Shown one piece after another: positions 22,779 through 36,380 of a stretch of 64,000 bases of DNA. The notes beneath the pieces are model-generated. The model worked only from the letters and a program-made list of their open reading frames with translations. It searched no databases and was not told the DNA's origin. Made by a program: the position numbers and the translations under genes. This DNA comes from Siphlonurus alternatus (Eukaryota > Arthropoda > Insecta > Ephemeroptera > Siphlonuridae). Position 1 is the stretch's first letter, and every line of letters starts with the position of its first letter. The stretch is taken from assembly GCA_949825025.1 (NCBI GenBank), contig OX463781.1, forward strand, positions 34,737,537-34,801,536, given 5' to 3'.

Positions 22779-22985
22779 AGTCGTTTTTGCACAGCCGCGA
22801 TAAAACGAGTTAATCATTTTTGCGCGGCCGAGATAAAATGAGTTAGTCCTTTTTGAGCGTGCGCGATAAAACGAGTTGATCGTTTTTGAGCGGCTGAGAT
22901 AAAATGAGTTAGTCCTTTTTGAGCGCGCGCGATAAAACGAGTTGTTCGCTTTTGCAAATCGCGATAAAACGAGTTGGTCCAATTT
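22779..22985 (-). repeat. 33-bp tandem repeats, right arm
   Basis: Inverted copies of the left-arm units, with the same alternation of CGCGATAAAACGAGTT and GAGATAAAATGAGTT. Confidence 0.9.
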
Positions 22986-23446
22986 GACGGAACACCATCG
23001 ATAATATTATATTATAATATTATATTTCTAAATAAATGTTTTAATGTTTTGTCCGTCATCCTATATGCTTAATGCTTATATATACATATACAATCATGGC
23101 TGTAGCTCCACCAACAAGGATGCAAAGGCCTAATAAACCTAATAAAGTAGATGAAGAAGAAAATTATGTTAGTATTTTCTAAAAATAGTTCAAGTGTTTG
23201 TCCCTCCATCCAAAAAAATTTATGTAAAAAAAAAAAAATGTATCTTGCATAGGCGCTCCCAGAAAATAACACTTTTTTTTTCGGTGGGTACTCTATAATT
23301 TAAAGTACGTACACTATATTAAAATATAATTATTTATCTATAATATATTATTATAAAACACATTGTAATATGTATTAATATATTAACAACAAACTCTTCA
23401 GGTTACTTGTATGCATGCATGTTCATTATAAATTAAACATATTGAC

Positions 23447-23735
23447 ATAAGGGGGAGGTAACGCGCTCATAAATGTTAAAAAAAATGAAAATTATGAAAA
23501 AAAAAAATAATAATAATAATAAAATGTTCTCCTCTACCCTCTATCAGTAGCTAAAATATCAGGTATAATACAAATTCGATCTTGAGCTATAGTTTTTGAG
23601 TTATGAATTTGTTTTGTATATCTGATATTTTTATAGCCACTGATGCGCGCAGAAGAGAACATTTTAAATTTTGTTCATAATTTGTTTGGGATTTTTTTTA
23701 ACATATATATTGCATGGGTGCATTACCTTAATTAA
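23447..23735. mobile_element. Diverged copy of the TTAA-type MITE family
   Basis: Ends resemble those of the 24139-24485 element (AGGGGGAGGTAACGC on the left, 'gcattaccttaatt' on the right). Inside it shares the CTCCTCTACCC, TCAGTAGCTAAAATATCAGGTA and GATCT..TTTTTGAGTTATGAATT blocks, with insertions. Confidence 0.65.
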
Positions 23736-24138
23736 CCCTTATTTGACGACCCCCCGATTCGAGTGTACGTCGTTATAACTATAAATAATAAATATCTATT
23801 ATAAATATATTTATTATTGAAATTGTTTTCAGTGCAGTAAAAATTAGCAAGTTTACCGATCATCATGAATCAAACAAAAAAATAAAATGTAGTGCCTGCT
23901 AAATCGGATCTTCAATTATAAAGTTGGCGGGTCGTGGAGGAAAAAGTCCCGGCCTACAGGAAGAGAAAAAACTTTTATGTTGTTAGCTTTTATTGATTGA
24001 AAACAGTGCTGTCGAATGCGATTTCATTAATAATCGTCATAAACTATAGTTACACGTTACGTAATTCAATTGCTTCTTTATTTTATATTTTATTTTAAAT
24101 ATTATATATCTTTTATAAGTCAGACTAAAAATAATTAA

Positions 24139-24485
24139 GGGTAAGGTAACGCCACCAATGTTAAAAAAAATCCCTCTCACAAAAATTCTGAAAAAAATTT
24201 AAAATGTTCTCCTCTACACCCCCTATCAGTAGCTAAAATATCAGGTATACAAATACGATCTAGTTTTTGAGTTATGAATTTTTAAAGTTGACCAATTTAA
24301 CATGGGAATTTCATTTCTCCATGTTAAAGTAGTCAACTTCAAAAATTCATAACTCAAAAACTAGATCGTATTTGTATACCTGATATTTTAGGTACTGATA
24401 GGGGGTATAGAGGAGAACATTTTAAATTTTTTTCAGAATTTTTGTGAGAGGGATTTTTTTTAACATTGGTGGCGTTACCTTACCC
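24139..24485. mobile_element. Complete TTAA-flanked palindromic MITE, 347 bp
   Basis: The ends are GGGTAAGGTAACGCCACC and its inverse, flanked by TTAA at 24135-24138 and 24486-24489. The two arms are inverted copies nearly throughout. Partial or diverged relatives lie at 1-192, 23447-23735 and about 24521-24930. Confidence 0.88.
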
Positions 24486-24520
24486 TTAAAGTATAATTAT
24501 GCTAATCCACCCCATATATA

Positions 24521-24930
24521 GGGTAATTATAAGGTAACACGCACAATGTTAAAAAAATTCCCACACATGAAAATTATGAAACATAATTATCTTAATTAAA
24601 ATTAATGTTCTCTATTATACATACATTATATATATCATGCAGTATAGCTAAAATATCAGGTGTTTAACAAATTCGATCTAGTTTTCGAGTTATGAATTTT
24701 TTAAGTTGACTGCCTAATTTATTATGGAAGTTCCATTTCTAGCTTCACGTTAAATTATATAAATAGCCAACTTTAAAAATTCATAACTATATAGATCGAA
24801 TTTGTATTATACCTGAAATTTTACCTACTGTTAGGTGTTAGGGAATGTAGATTCGCGAAGGAAAAGTGCACATTTTGTCTCATAATTTTCATGTGCGAGA
24901 ATTTTTTTAACATTCGGTGCATGTTTAAAT
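24521..24930. mobile_element. Diverged copy of the same MITE family
   Basis: It shows the same order of blocks as 24139-24485 (AAGGTAACACGCACAATGTTAA, TCAGGT, GATCTAGTTTTCGAGTTATGAA and inverse copies) with many substitutions. It ends near 'taacattcggtgcat'. Confidence 0.6.
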
Positions 24931-25820
24931 TTATTCTTGCGGGGATTATATATATTTTTGGATATAATACATTATATTTTATACTACGAAATATTTCAGG
25001 AGAATATTTATATATTATAACAATATACTGTATACATATTATTTTATATGTGTGTGTTAATTGTGTATATTATATATATGAAAGGGAGAAATTATATTAA
25101 ATTTGTACATTTGCGGTCACGGCGGCTCACGTAATATAGTATACGCGTCTCACAGAGGTATACATGTGATAACGTATGACATATAAGCGTGGAAACCTCA
25201 GATAGCATGGCCATGCAGCATGAGCATATTCGGGGGCGGGCCGGGATACACGTACCCCCCCCCCCCCATTCCTTTCTCTACCGACTCCCTTGAGAGCTGA
25301 ATCTTTAAACACAATTAAAGAGCTCACAAAAAATTACAAAAAAACTAAAAAAAGTTTACTTGAGCATCGGATACATGCATTTTCTTTACACAATTCAGAT
25401 TATGTACATTTTTATGAAAAATTTCAATACTACTAAAAATATCTTGATTATAATCAAAATATTGCACTTCTTATAATTTACATTTGATTTTAATAATTTC
25501 ACAACAATAATTCAGTATTTTTAATAACAATTTTCGATAACTAGCCAATTTTTTATGATGCTTTTATGTAAAATTTTTAGATAGAATCTAAGAATTCAGA
25601 GAACGTGTTATTATAATATATAAAAAATTTGTATGACCTACGAATAGATGCACGTACCCTCTTAGGCAGTGCTGCTGCACATAATATGAGGAACGACTGA
25701 GCTTTTTCCTAGATTTGCACAACATATTTAATTATTTGATGTAAAAATGAACAAGAAAAATACATAAAAAATTATCATATTTACTTAAACACAACGAATA
25801 AACTAATTAGATATATTTTA

Positions 25821-27128
<1,308 letters not shown>

Positions 27129-27415
27129 TAAAGTAGAGCGAGCGATTGCATTTTTTTTTTTTTTAATATTTAATTGTATAAATAGTTTAACCTGCCCTCT
27201 ATTCAGAAATGAAAACCAAAAAATTCCATCTCAAACAGCTTCACCACGAAAAGTTCCCAAAGTTAGTGTTTCGGAGGCCTGCTTTATAACATGCAGCCTT
27301 ATGGAACAGAAAACAGCGTTTTACTCTAACTTGGTCCGAACTATGGTACCATTTAAAAAATACCTACGTAATCTATGATGAATTCTCTAATGGATTTTCA
27401 AATTAAAAAAAAAAA
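27129..27415 (+). mobile_element. Single arm of a palindromic element family
   Basis: It runs from AAAGTAGAGCGAGCGATTGC through 'gtttcggaggc', 'acatgcagccttat' and 'tacctacgtaatctatgatgaa'. The same blocks occur in both arms of the copy nested at about 61207-61905. Confidence 0.7.
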
Positions 27416-27719
27416 AAAATTAAATAAAAAATACGGAGCAAAAATCTTGAAATTTTTGTGGGTTAATTCCCATAAGGATTTTCAAGATGGCCCCGTAAAA
27501 TTTAACATTTTTAACATGTCGATTTAAATAGTTGGTCGATTCAACCCCTCCCCCCCCCCTCCCTCCCTCTGCATACTGCGTAGGACTAAAAATTCGTTAG
27601 TATATAATATAATGCTAGTGTTATAAAAATGGATTTTTATACAGTAACAAAAAAATTGGTTTGATTTCTTTTATTGTAGATAACAGAAAATTAAAGTTTT
27701 TGGATATACATAATATATG

Positions 27720-27778
<59 letters not shown>

Positions 27779-29113
27779 ATATATTATATGATTTGTCAAT
27801 TGATCAATTAACAGCTCGTATATTGAGTGCGGGTTTGTATCATATTATGATAGTCACGTAAAATATGTAAGCAAATTACCGTTAACATATTATATTTTGA
27901 TAAATATAATTACACTGCGCACGTTTAGTGTTAAAAAATAATAGATATATAATATATATATATATAATATACAGCATAAAATATTCATAATACTTAATAG
28001 TATTGCATGCATGCATGAAAATTCATATTTTCAAATGTATATTTTTTATTATTTATTTCGAGAAATTTGCTAATTTCAGCACAATCATACGAATCGATAA
28101 ATTAAATGCATAAATTAATTATAAATCAAAAAGACCTGCATGCACTACCTGTAATATCATATATCACTTGAAAAAAAACAACAACATGAAATATGTCCAT
28201 TCAAGTATGGAAAATATAATGTATTCATTATAAAAATTACGTTGAAATTTACAAATATATTACAAGTTTCACATACACTGGACAGCAAGTCCAAGACTTA
28301 ACTTATAATAGTTTTAATTAATCTACACTACGAATAGGAATTATCGTTATGAAAAATAATAGTAAATTATATTATTAAAAATATGTAAATATATTTTAAG
28401 ATAAAAATAAATGCAAATACCAAAAATCAATATATAATTTCAGCAATAATCAATAATATTATATAATAAAATCATATTGTTGTTGAGAAAAATAGTTTTT
28501 AGCATAAAATCAAGGACTGCATGCGTTGTATACAAGTAATAAATTTAAAATATTGTGTAACTAAATAAAGAGTGTTTATATATAAAATATATTTGAAAAT
28601 GTGAGGTTGAAATTACAACTGTATATATAACCATGCAGGCAAGCAGGTCTCACTTTCACGTACGGTGTGGCTGTCCATGTTGCAGCGATGACGAGCAGTC
28701 GACAACAACTTATATGTCAAATACATGATAATTTACTGTCAATCAGACACACGCATGTTCTATAAGCAACTGTTTCTGTACTCTCATATAAACGTTATTT
28801 TATAATATATGCGTGCTGCTGTGGATTCAGGAAGAGCTATTTTGCACGATTTCACAGAAAAAAAAAGGCGGGGGGTAGAAAGATGATGCCCCCCATAAGA
28901 AATTCAGTTCAAGAAATATTAAATCCAATAAGAAATTCAGGTAGAATGTGCGTCTGTATGCAATCAATTCAGGTGGAAGGGAGGGGGGGGGGTGAGGAGA
29001 GAAAACGTTGCTTAAAAAGTGCTATATTTTCATATTATAATAATCGAAAAAAAAAAATGCTGATGTAAGTAAACCATAGTATTCGCTTATTCTTTTTATC
29101 AAATAAATTAATA
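27416..29113. other. Gene-free AT-rich stretch
   Basis: Includes a C-run at 27546-27566, a (TA)n run at 27721-27786, and G-runs near 28869 and 28982. A direct repeat of AAGAAATTCAG occurs at 28897-28939. No gene recognised. Confidence 0.5.
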
Positions 29114-29261
29114 CAGTGGCTGTCACATTTATCTGGGTTATGGTCGTGTTTGTAACGCTCTCAGTCATTGGTAGCCGGTTTGTAACGAAGAACATCACTG
29201 GCCGAGCCGAATGACTCTCGAGTGCTGCCGACCATAACTAAGTTGAATGTGACGGCCACTG
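29114..29261. mobile_element. TA-flanked MITE, 148 bp
   Basis: The ends are CAGTGGCTGTCACATTTA and the inverse of CAGTGGCCGTCACATTCA, bordered by TA at 29112-29113 and 29262-29263. Interior GGTTATGGTC and GACCATAAC continue the inverted repeat. CAGT..ACTG ends with a TA duplication fit the Tc1/mariner group. Confidence 0.8.
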
Positions 29262-30458
29262 TAGATGATTTGAGAATGCATAAAAAGTTATACAATGTAT
29301 AAAACTATAAATTATACAAATGCAACTTTTTTTTTCCTCATGACACTCATGAGTTTTGATTTTTTTTTTTTTTTTTTTTTTTTGTAGAAAATTATTAAAA
29401 ACAAATCGATCAGATGCTGTTGGAGTGATAGAATATAAGAACGAAATAGAACTCGAGAATGTTCTAACATAATCACAATACAATAAAAAAACATTATCGC
29501 TTTCAGTTAAAAAAAAAAAAAAAAAAAAAATCAAAAGGGTATGTTGAAGTATGGTTTTCTCATAAGAGCTCTATATTTCTGGTTTCCGCGCGCTTAAACT
29601 TCTATACCTCATAATTATATAAAATAGTTTCAAAATTTGTATATGTATTACATATGCCACCTATTATATAATGGTAATTAAGTTTAAAATCTCCTGCAAG
29701 TCTTATTAAAATTAAGGTAAACGGAAACTAAACTTCAAAATAGTTGTTTAAAAATTATGTTAAAACACTTTTAACAGTTTTAATGTCAATTAATTTATTC
29801 AGTAAATATGATAAATATATGGATTCTTTTTGTCATTATTTACACCCACTCTTCCCCTGTCCGAAAAAGGGCCAAGAGAAAATGCCGACTTATAGTTTCA
29901 TTTCTAAGTAATATATTATATATTAAATATATATTATTACAATTCTGTAGGCTATAATATACACTGCAAATTTTGATCAGAGAAACATTTTTCCAACAGC
30001 AGACAAGATTTGTTATAGCCATACCGCTAAAATATTCAGAGGCAAATTTTTTCCATGAATGTGATGTATTAATTAAGTTAATTAAAAACAAATTTTAAAG
30101 TTCTTTTACTGATGCGCATGTGCGTCTTATTTATGAATTATAATGAAAACCAGATATTTCAATTTTTGATAAACATATTATTATATTGGTAAATTATTAT
30201 AATAATATTTATTTGATAAGAAACAGCAATTCATTTCTTGATACAAATTAAAAGTAATATTAAATTTATGTTGAACAAAAACATGATTCTGAATTTAATG
30301 ATCAGAATTACTTCAAAATAATGACAAGTTTAATTAAAACACAAAAAGTTGGCATCGTTTTCTATGTTAGTCTATAAAAAGTAAAAACAAAAAAAAAAAT
30401 GCTTTCGCTTATTAATTTATACATACAATTTTATGAGAAAGCTAGCTTTTAACTAACT

Positions 30459-30632
30459 GCCCGGTATTACATAACATAATACAATTTTTCTATTTATTGC
30501 ATGAGAGTTTTCCTTATAAAACTTCAACTACATTTTTTTTTCTTTGGAGATGCAATTTTTTTGTAGAAAAAAAAATGGCAAGCAATAAATAGACAAATTG
30601 TATTGTACAATGTAAATAATGTAATACCAGCT
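30459..30632. mobile_element. Diverged PIF/Harbinger-like MITE
   Basis: Its ends GCCCGGTATTACATAAC and GTAATACCAGCT match the family at 15829-15982, and a diverged ACAATTTTT block is retained. The flanking duplication is not clear. Confidence 0.6.
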
Positions 30633-30869
30633 AGCTTAATTAACGTAATAAAAAAAAACTAATCACCAATAAGTAGCATTTTCATTTTGACTGCATACAT
30701 ACTACATACCTGATTTTAAGAATTCAATATAATTTTTGAAAGGGAAGGGCGGTTACGTATCGTTTTATGCAACAATATACTTCTTATATAGAATTTGAGG
30801 CTGAGGGTAATATGTTCTTGGATTTGTCCCAGCTATTTTAGAATTTTTTGTAATTATTATGTAAGAAAG

Positions 30870-31990
30870 CAGGGGCGTAGACAAGGGGGGGGGGGTTGGG
30901 TGTTTTAACCCCCCCCCCTCTTGAGAGCTGAACCTTAGTAAATTTTGGGAGAAAAATAACAAAAAATGGTACTCGACGGATACGATTTAGATAAAAAAAA
31001 TTGAAAATTTTTCTTAAAAAAAAATTAACATTTATATCCCCTAAACACATATCGTTAATACACCTTAAATTTATTTAAAATGCCTCCAGACGTATTATGA
31101 TTATATCAGTATACTATAATAATTATATTTATATTTATGTAGTATTCATTATGTACGTTGTATTAAGTTATTTATGTTTTTGTAATGAAGACAACAATTT
31201 AAAATATAAAAAATGTTGTAAACATTCCCCGCATGATGTTTAGCATAAAAATTATATATGGTATTTTATTATTTTTTAATGAATTATATAGGCATCTTAC
31301 AATTGCTAGTTTTATTGTCTAATGTATAATACTGTACATATCTTTAAATTTATTATTGAAGTTAAAAAAATCCCATTTTTTAAATTAATTGTACAGTATA
31401 CTTAATGTAATGTAATAAATTGATTTTCCTGTTTTGAAAATTTAAATATAAATATTTTTTCTTGCTCGCACATCAGTACATCGTCTTAAAATGTGGTCTA
31501 TTTTTTTATAAGAAAAATTAGTGACAAAAATATTAAAACTCCCAAATTTACGATTTACAAATATAAGAAATTTGCTGCGACTTCTCTTTGAAACAAATAA
31601 TAGTCCACACTCCCCTTTTTCAAAAAAATCACGCATCTTGAAACTAGTAAAAATAATATAAAAGTTGTTATTAGATGAATTACTTGATTTAACTAAAATT
31701 ATTTATACTCAAAGCTTTATTTATTACGTTAGTGCACGTATTGGAAAAAAATTTAAAAAATGGAGTACAAAAAATATAAAATTTAAAAAAAAATTGCATC
31801 AGGCCGTACATTCTCTATAATAGTATTTTTTCATAATTTTACCCTAAAAAAGGGGGCGTGTCCTTAAAAAATCGCACCTGCGGCGGGCCATTGGGGGGCT
31901 ACGCCCCCCAAACCCCCCAGTGGGCTGTTCTCAGTCTTCATCTTGAAGAACCCCCCCCCCCCCCTTGGACAAATCCTGGCTACGCCACTG
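30870..31990. mobile_element. hAT-like non-autonomous element with 8-bp TSD, 1121 bp
   Basis: The ends are CAGGGGCGTAGACAAGG on the left and, read inward from the right, CAGTGGCGTAGCCAGG. The octamer taagaaag occurs immediately outside both ends (30862-30869 and 31991-31998). An 8-bp duplication is diagnostic of hAT-type insertion. A subterminal GC-rich module at 31850-31925 is shared with 62240-62320. No transposase ORF. Confidence 0.9.
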
Positions 31991-32241
31991 TAAGAAAGGA
32001 TTGATTATTTGGATAGAGTGCCTCGATCGAGGTCATGAATTACCCCCCCCCCCCTTTTTTCCTTCATATTTTCACTTCTTTAATTATCGAACACCCTCTT
32101 ACAATTTCGCGTACTTCAAAACGCTGTGACGTCATATTCATGTAAATAATTAGCAAACAAACGTAGGGAAAAGCGTTGCATGTATTACATATATATGTAG
32201 CATTTCTACTATTCTACTACATTTTGAGGGTGTTAATTTAA

Positions 32242-32620
32242 GGTAGAGATAACGTCGGTCAGCTGTTTTTTTTATAATAGCTACATTTGATTAACATGTT
32301 AACCTTAGCAAATTCACAAAAATTCTGAAATTTTTTTGAGAGGCAGATATTAGTACCTAAAAGCCATAGAAAAAGTTTCAAAACACTTTAACGAGCCTTT
32401 TTTTTAATTAATTTATTTAATTTTCAGCATAGGGGCGGCTTTCCCATGGAGAGACAAACTAGAAAATTAATTAAAAAAAATCGTCTCGTTAAATTGTTTT
32501 GAAATTTTTTCTATGGCTTTTAGGCACTAATATCTGCCTCTCAAAAAAATTCAGAATTTTTGTGAATTTGCCAAGGTCAAATGGAGCTAAAAAAAACAGC
32601 TGATCAATGTTATCTCTACC
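32242..32620. mobile_element. TTAA-flanked palindromic MITE, 379 bp
   Basis: The ends are GGTAGAGATAAC and its inverse, bordered by TTAA at 32238-32241 and 32621-32624. The arms pair along most of their length, sharing 'tttttttgagaggcagatatta' in inverse (about 32330 and 32540). Confidence 0.85.
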
Positions 32621-33312
32621 TTAAGGAGTTAAAAAAATAATCTGAACAAAAAGTTATTTAATAACTCGAGGGCCTCTACCGTCGATGCAAAATTATGCAT
32701 TAAAAATTTTCAAGCATGGTTGTCCTTTAAATGTGTTTATAAATACGTCAAAGAGTATACGCGGCATCATGGTAGTTTCAAATTACTATACAAGTAAAAT
32801 TTACCGTTTTACCACCTGTATAGTTTCAAATAAAATTTTCCATATTATAATGACAGAGGCGTGAAGTAGGATGTCATTTAGAGACAGAGCCCTACTAGAA
32901 AAACACATAATAATATACGGGGGTGGGTACCACCTCACCCAAATATGCTGACTATATGTAGATCCCTAAAAGTTCTGGCCCCTGTGATGAGCACCTTTAA
33001 AATTATGAAGGGAGCTGTATCGTGTTACAAAGAGTTATAAATTGTTGAGATCGGAACTAGAGAGGACTGACACGTACCACTTGAGTATAGTATTAAGTAC
33101 GAACCCCGGCTCTTTTATTACAACAGTGATGAGCGTTGCCACTCTGCGATAATCACAATGTATCTTAAACATTTTTAGAATCCCAAAAAACAATTATAGT
33201 CTCTTGAAGCTGCTAAAGCTATAGCAACTTAAGCAAATGTTTTTTTTAAATTTGTTTATTTAGAAAACAACAACATAGAATTGTACAGTAAACCTCCCGT
33301 TCCCGGGACACA

Positions 33313-33500
33313 GGAAATGAGCCGAAAAGGAAATAAACCGAAAGGGAAATGAACCGAAATTTAAAACGTCGTGGAGGGGGTTCGCTCCGCCTTAAAGAAA
33401 AGGCGCAGCCCATCAAAATGCAATTGGCAACACCGCTCACCTAATTTCAGTAATTTCGGTTCATTTCCCCTTCGGTTCATTTCTTTTCGGTTCATTTCCT
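33313..33500. repeat. Inverted clusters of GGAAATGAACCGAAA iterons
   Basis: Three copies of the 15-16-bp word lie on the left (33313, 33329, 33344) and three inverted copies on the right (33453-33500). About 90 bp with a GC-rich hairpin-like part separates them. A further TTTTCGGTCCATTTCC lies near 33604. It may be a small palindromic transposon. Confidence 0.8.
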
Positions 33501-34675
33501 TTTCTATTTTCAATTTTTATTATTCAAAATATTCAATTTAAATATTTTTGCTAAGTAAGAGAATATTAACAAACGTGTCTATTATTTATTTTATCATTTT
33601 ATTTTTTCGGTCCATTTCCTTCCCTATTCCTATATCCTCATTTTTGAAATATTCTATACATGTGCATATATATTAAAAATGTTAACATAAGACTCATAAC
33701 TTATTTGAACTAAAATTTAAAATCCAGAATATTTTTCTATTCTTTGCATGGTGAGTAAATTTAGATTCATTTTTTTTTTTTTTTTTTTCCATTCTTTCGT
33801 TTTCAATTCAGTAAACCCTAAGAGTTTGGAAAACTCGTATACGGGGAACGTACGTCAGTTTCACATAGGCAAACTTCTAACAAGATGGCATGGCAAAAGA
33901 TATTTAATAATTTCAATATAATAAATTCGTTATAGAAGATAAAGAAATTACGTTTACACTTATATTAACATCAAATTTTACACGTACCAATTTAAAGACA
34001 AAATAAAGGCAACAGATTATTATAATACTATAGATATGGGACAGGGTAAATGAACCGATAGATATAGATAAAAAACATTGCAGAATAATAAATATAAATC
34101 TTGACCGTTTTGGCACATTCAAAATCAATTTCTTATACATTTTTAGTCACCCCTAAACAAAATACTTATAAATAAATTTTCAAATACTTTTATATTTTAA
34201 ATTTAACTGTATATATGATTTAAAATATTGCAGAATACAATAAATATTCTATATACATATTTTAAATGCCTTTTCCCTTTTCAGTTGCTTATCTAAAGTC
34301 AGTAGGTATAGAATTATAAAATATAGCACCTCTATGTAAGAATACTTCTTGGCCAATTTTCTGCAAGTCGTTTCTTGTAGATAAATCTTTCTAGCAATTC
34401 TTTTAAAATAATAATAAATTTTATCATTAAAATTAACTATAACACTATAGACTAAATTAATTTATGCTGAATTTAAAAAAATATATATAATTAAAAGCTC
34501 TTGAAAATATTGTTTGTTAATATTCAGGGTCTTAATATTAGTAGAATACACATCCACTGTTCTAGTTAATTTTGGAATTCAATATTAAAAATGAGTTTAA
34601 TGCTCTGTTTTGCAGAAATTGTAAAGGATCTAATACTTCTTTAGTAGCACTATCGCAAATACGTAAATACATATA
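33501..34675. other. Gene-free AT-rich stretch
   Basis: A T-run lies at 33772-33788. No recognisable gene or element. Confidence 0.5.
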
Positions 34676-34786
<111 letters not shown>

Positions 34787-34970
34787 ATAATTATGTATAC
34801 AGTATATATATAATATAATATTATAGTTACTATGGTATTGTCTTTATGGTGTGTATGTAAAAATAAAACGTACTGCGCATACTTCTGTAGAAGTTTGGAG
34901 AAATCAAATTAACGCATAATAAACGGAACAATATTAATTAGTTCCTTTTTAACATTTCAGCACAGTTTCA

Positions 34971-35121
34971 CAGGCGTGGATTCCCCCCCCCCGAAATATT
35001 GTATTTAACATGTTAACATGGACAGTATAGGCATTTCCCCCACTTCATATTTTATTTTGTAACATTGGACTTCTAACCCCCCCCCCCTTTCCCCCCAAAT
35101 TCGGTTCTGGATCCACGCCTG
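34971..35121. mobile_element. Short hAT-like MITE with 8-bp TSD, 151 bp
   Basis: The ends are CAGGCGTGGATT and, inward from the right, CAGGCGTGGATCC. The octamer cagtttca borders both (34963-34970 and 35122-35129). C-runs lie just inside each end. It is inserted at the left edge of the palindrome described next. Confidence 0.9.
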
Positions 35122-35124
35122 CAG

Positions 35125-35645
35125 TTTCAAACTGAAAACATTGAGGAAAGTCAACATGCAAAAATACTTCCATCTACTTCCAAACAAAATATAAAATTAT
35201 TTCTACTGTATAGCTGTACGAGTTATTAAGCCCACACGCACTGCCCTCATAATTATTTTGTTATACAGTATAAAACATTGTTTACTAGGGTCTGATCCTG
35301 TAATTGTAATACAGAGGAATTGATTACTTTCGTGCTGATACAGAAATAGTAGAAATATAAAGCAACATCATAATAGAGAAAAAAAGTTCACCAAAACAAG
35401 TATGGCAGGGGTATGTTTATATATAATATACTATTTCTGTATCAAGCACGAAATTAGTCATTCTTAATTCCTCTGTATTACAATTACAGGGTCAGCTAAC
35501 AATGTTTTATATAATTATGAGGGCGGTGTGTATGGGCTTAAATAGCTCGATCAGCTTATACTACAGTAGAACTAATTTTATATTCCATTTGGAAGTAGAT
35601 GGAAGTTTGTGCATGCTGATCTTCCTCAATTTTTTAAGTTTGAAA
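35125..35645. mobile_element. Palindromic element, two arms of about 220 bp
   Basis: The left arm (35125-35350) and right arm (35430-35645) are inverted copies. Shared blocks include 'acttccatctacttccaaa', 'attaagccca', 'ctgtaattgtaatacagagg' and 'atacagaaatagt'. The spacer's GCAACATCA..AGTTCA block recurs directly at about 35665-35715. Its target duplication is unknown. Confidence 0.8.
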
Positions 35646-35952
35646 ATGTTTTGCGTGTAGTTATTAAGCAACATCAGAGTAAAGGGAAAAGTTCAACAAA
35701 ACAAGTAATTAAGGTATGTCTGAACTCTCCGAACAAATTTTTCCACTGAGAAATTCCCTACAGAAAACATTAAATCCAAAGTCGCTCAACCGTAATAATA
35801 AAATGAATTGACATTCTTCTTGAAACAAAAGATAGCATCGATTTATACAGTCGATAATTTTCAAAATGCATGTTTGTTCTCACCATGCTATTTAATAAAA
35901 TAATATTATAGGTATTTAAATTTTAATAAAAGATCAGTAGATGAAAGAATTT

Positions 35953-36380
35953 TGGTCTTGAGTGTGACGCAGTGCAATGAATGGTGCTCGTTAGATCACC
36001 AAAACGAAGCAACGTCGAGCGTGATTTAGTACTTCTGTACTTGAATGGGTGAAGTAAAAATTACGTTGCTCCCTCCTTGGGGTAAATTCATCTCGTTTTC
36101 CACCCAGCTAGTGCAGTGATGCACTTGTGAGTGGTTCCCCAAGCGTTGAACATCGTTTTGGTACATAAGTTTGATAAAAAAAAAGTGTAACAGGTGTCCG
36201 TCCTGACGGAGGTTTTCCACGGTTCCCTCAGTCTCACCTAGGTGAATGTTTTGATGCAAAGCAAGAGCTGATGACCTTGTTCACTAATGTAAGGTAGACA
36301 CACAATTTGACTAAACTTTGCCTAAGTGAAACCCATTCACTCTCAATGTTTTAACCACAAAAAAATATAAAAAATAAATA
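35953..36380 (+). mobile_element. 5S rRNA-derived SINE, copy 1
   Basis: The head (about 35980-36058) follows eukaryotic 5S rRNA: GCTCGTTAGATCACCAAAACG, GCAACGTCGAGCG and a box-C-like TTAGTACTTCTGTACTTGAATGGGTGA. A unique body follows, then the module CGTCCTGACGGAGG..CCCTCAGTC near 36198-36235, then an A-rich tail. The internal RNA polymerase III promoter of 5S would drive its transcription. Copy 2 is at 63541-63960. Confidence 0.85.

Larger units (their letters stand above)
19265..22993. mobile_element. Inverted-repeat element with 33-bp repeats in its arms and nested MITEs
   Basis: The termini match as inverted repeats (GTTCCGTCAAATCGGAC on the left; on the right the reverse of GTTCCGTCAAATTGGACC). 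Each arm is an array of 33-bp units containing AACTCGTTTTATCGCG or AACTCATTTTATCTC, about seven units on the left (19279-19505) and six to seven on the right (22779-22985). The interior holds two younger palindromic elements (20284-20776 and 21633-22336). No transposase is visible and no target-site duplication could be fixed. Confidence 0.8.

Noticed and set aside
19301..22982. ORFs with an 11-residue repeat in 19301-19516 and 22701-22982
   Set aside because: A 33-bp tandem unit always gives an open frame with an 11-residue period if one unit lacks a stop. No other coding evidence.
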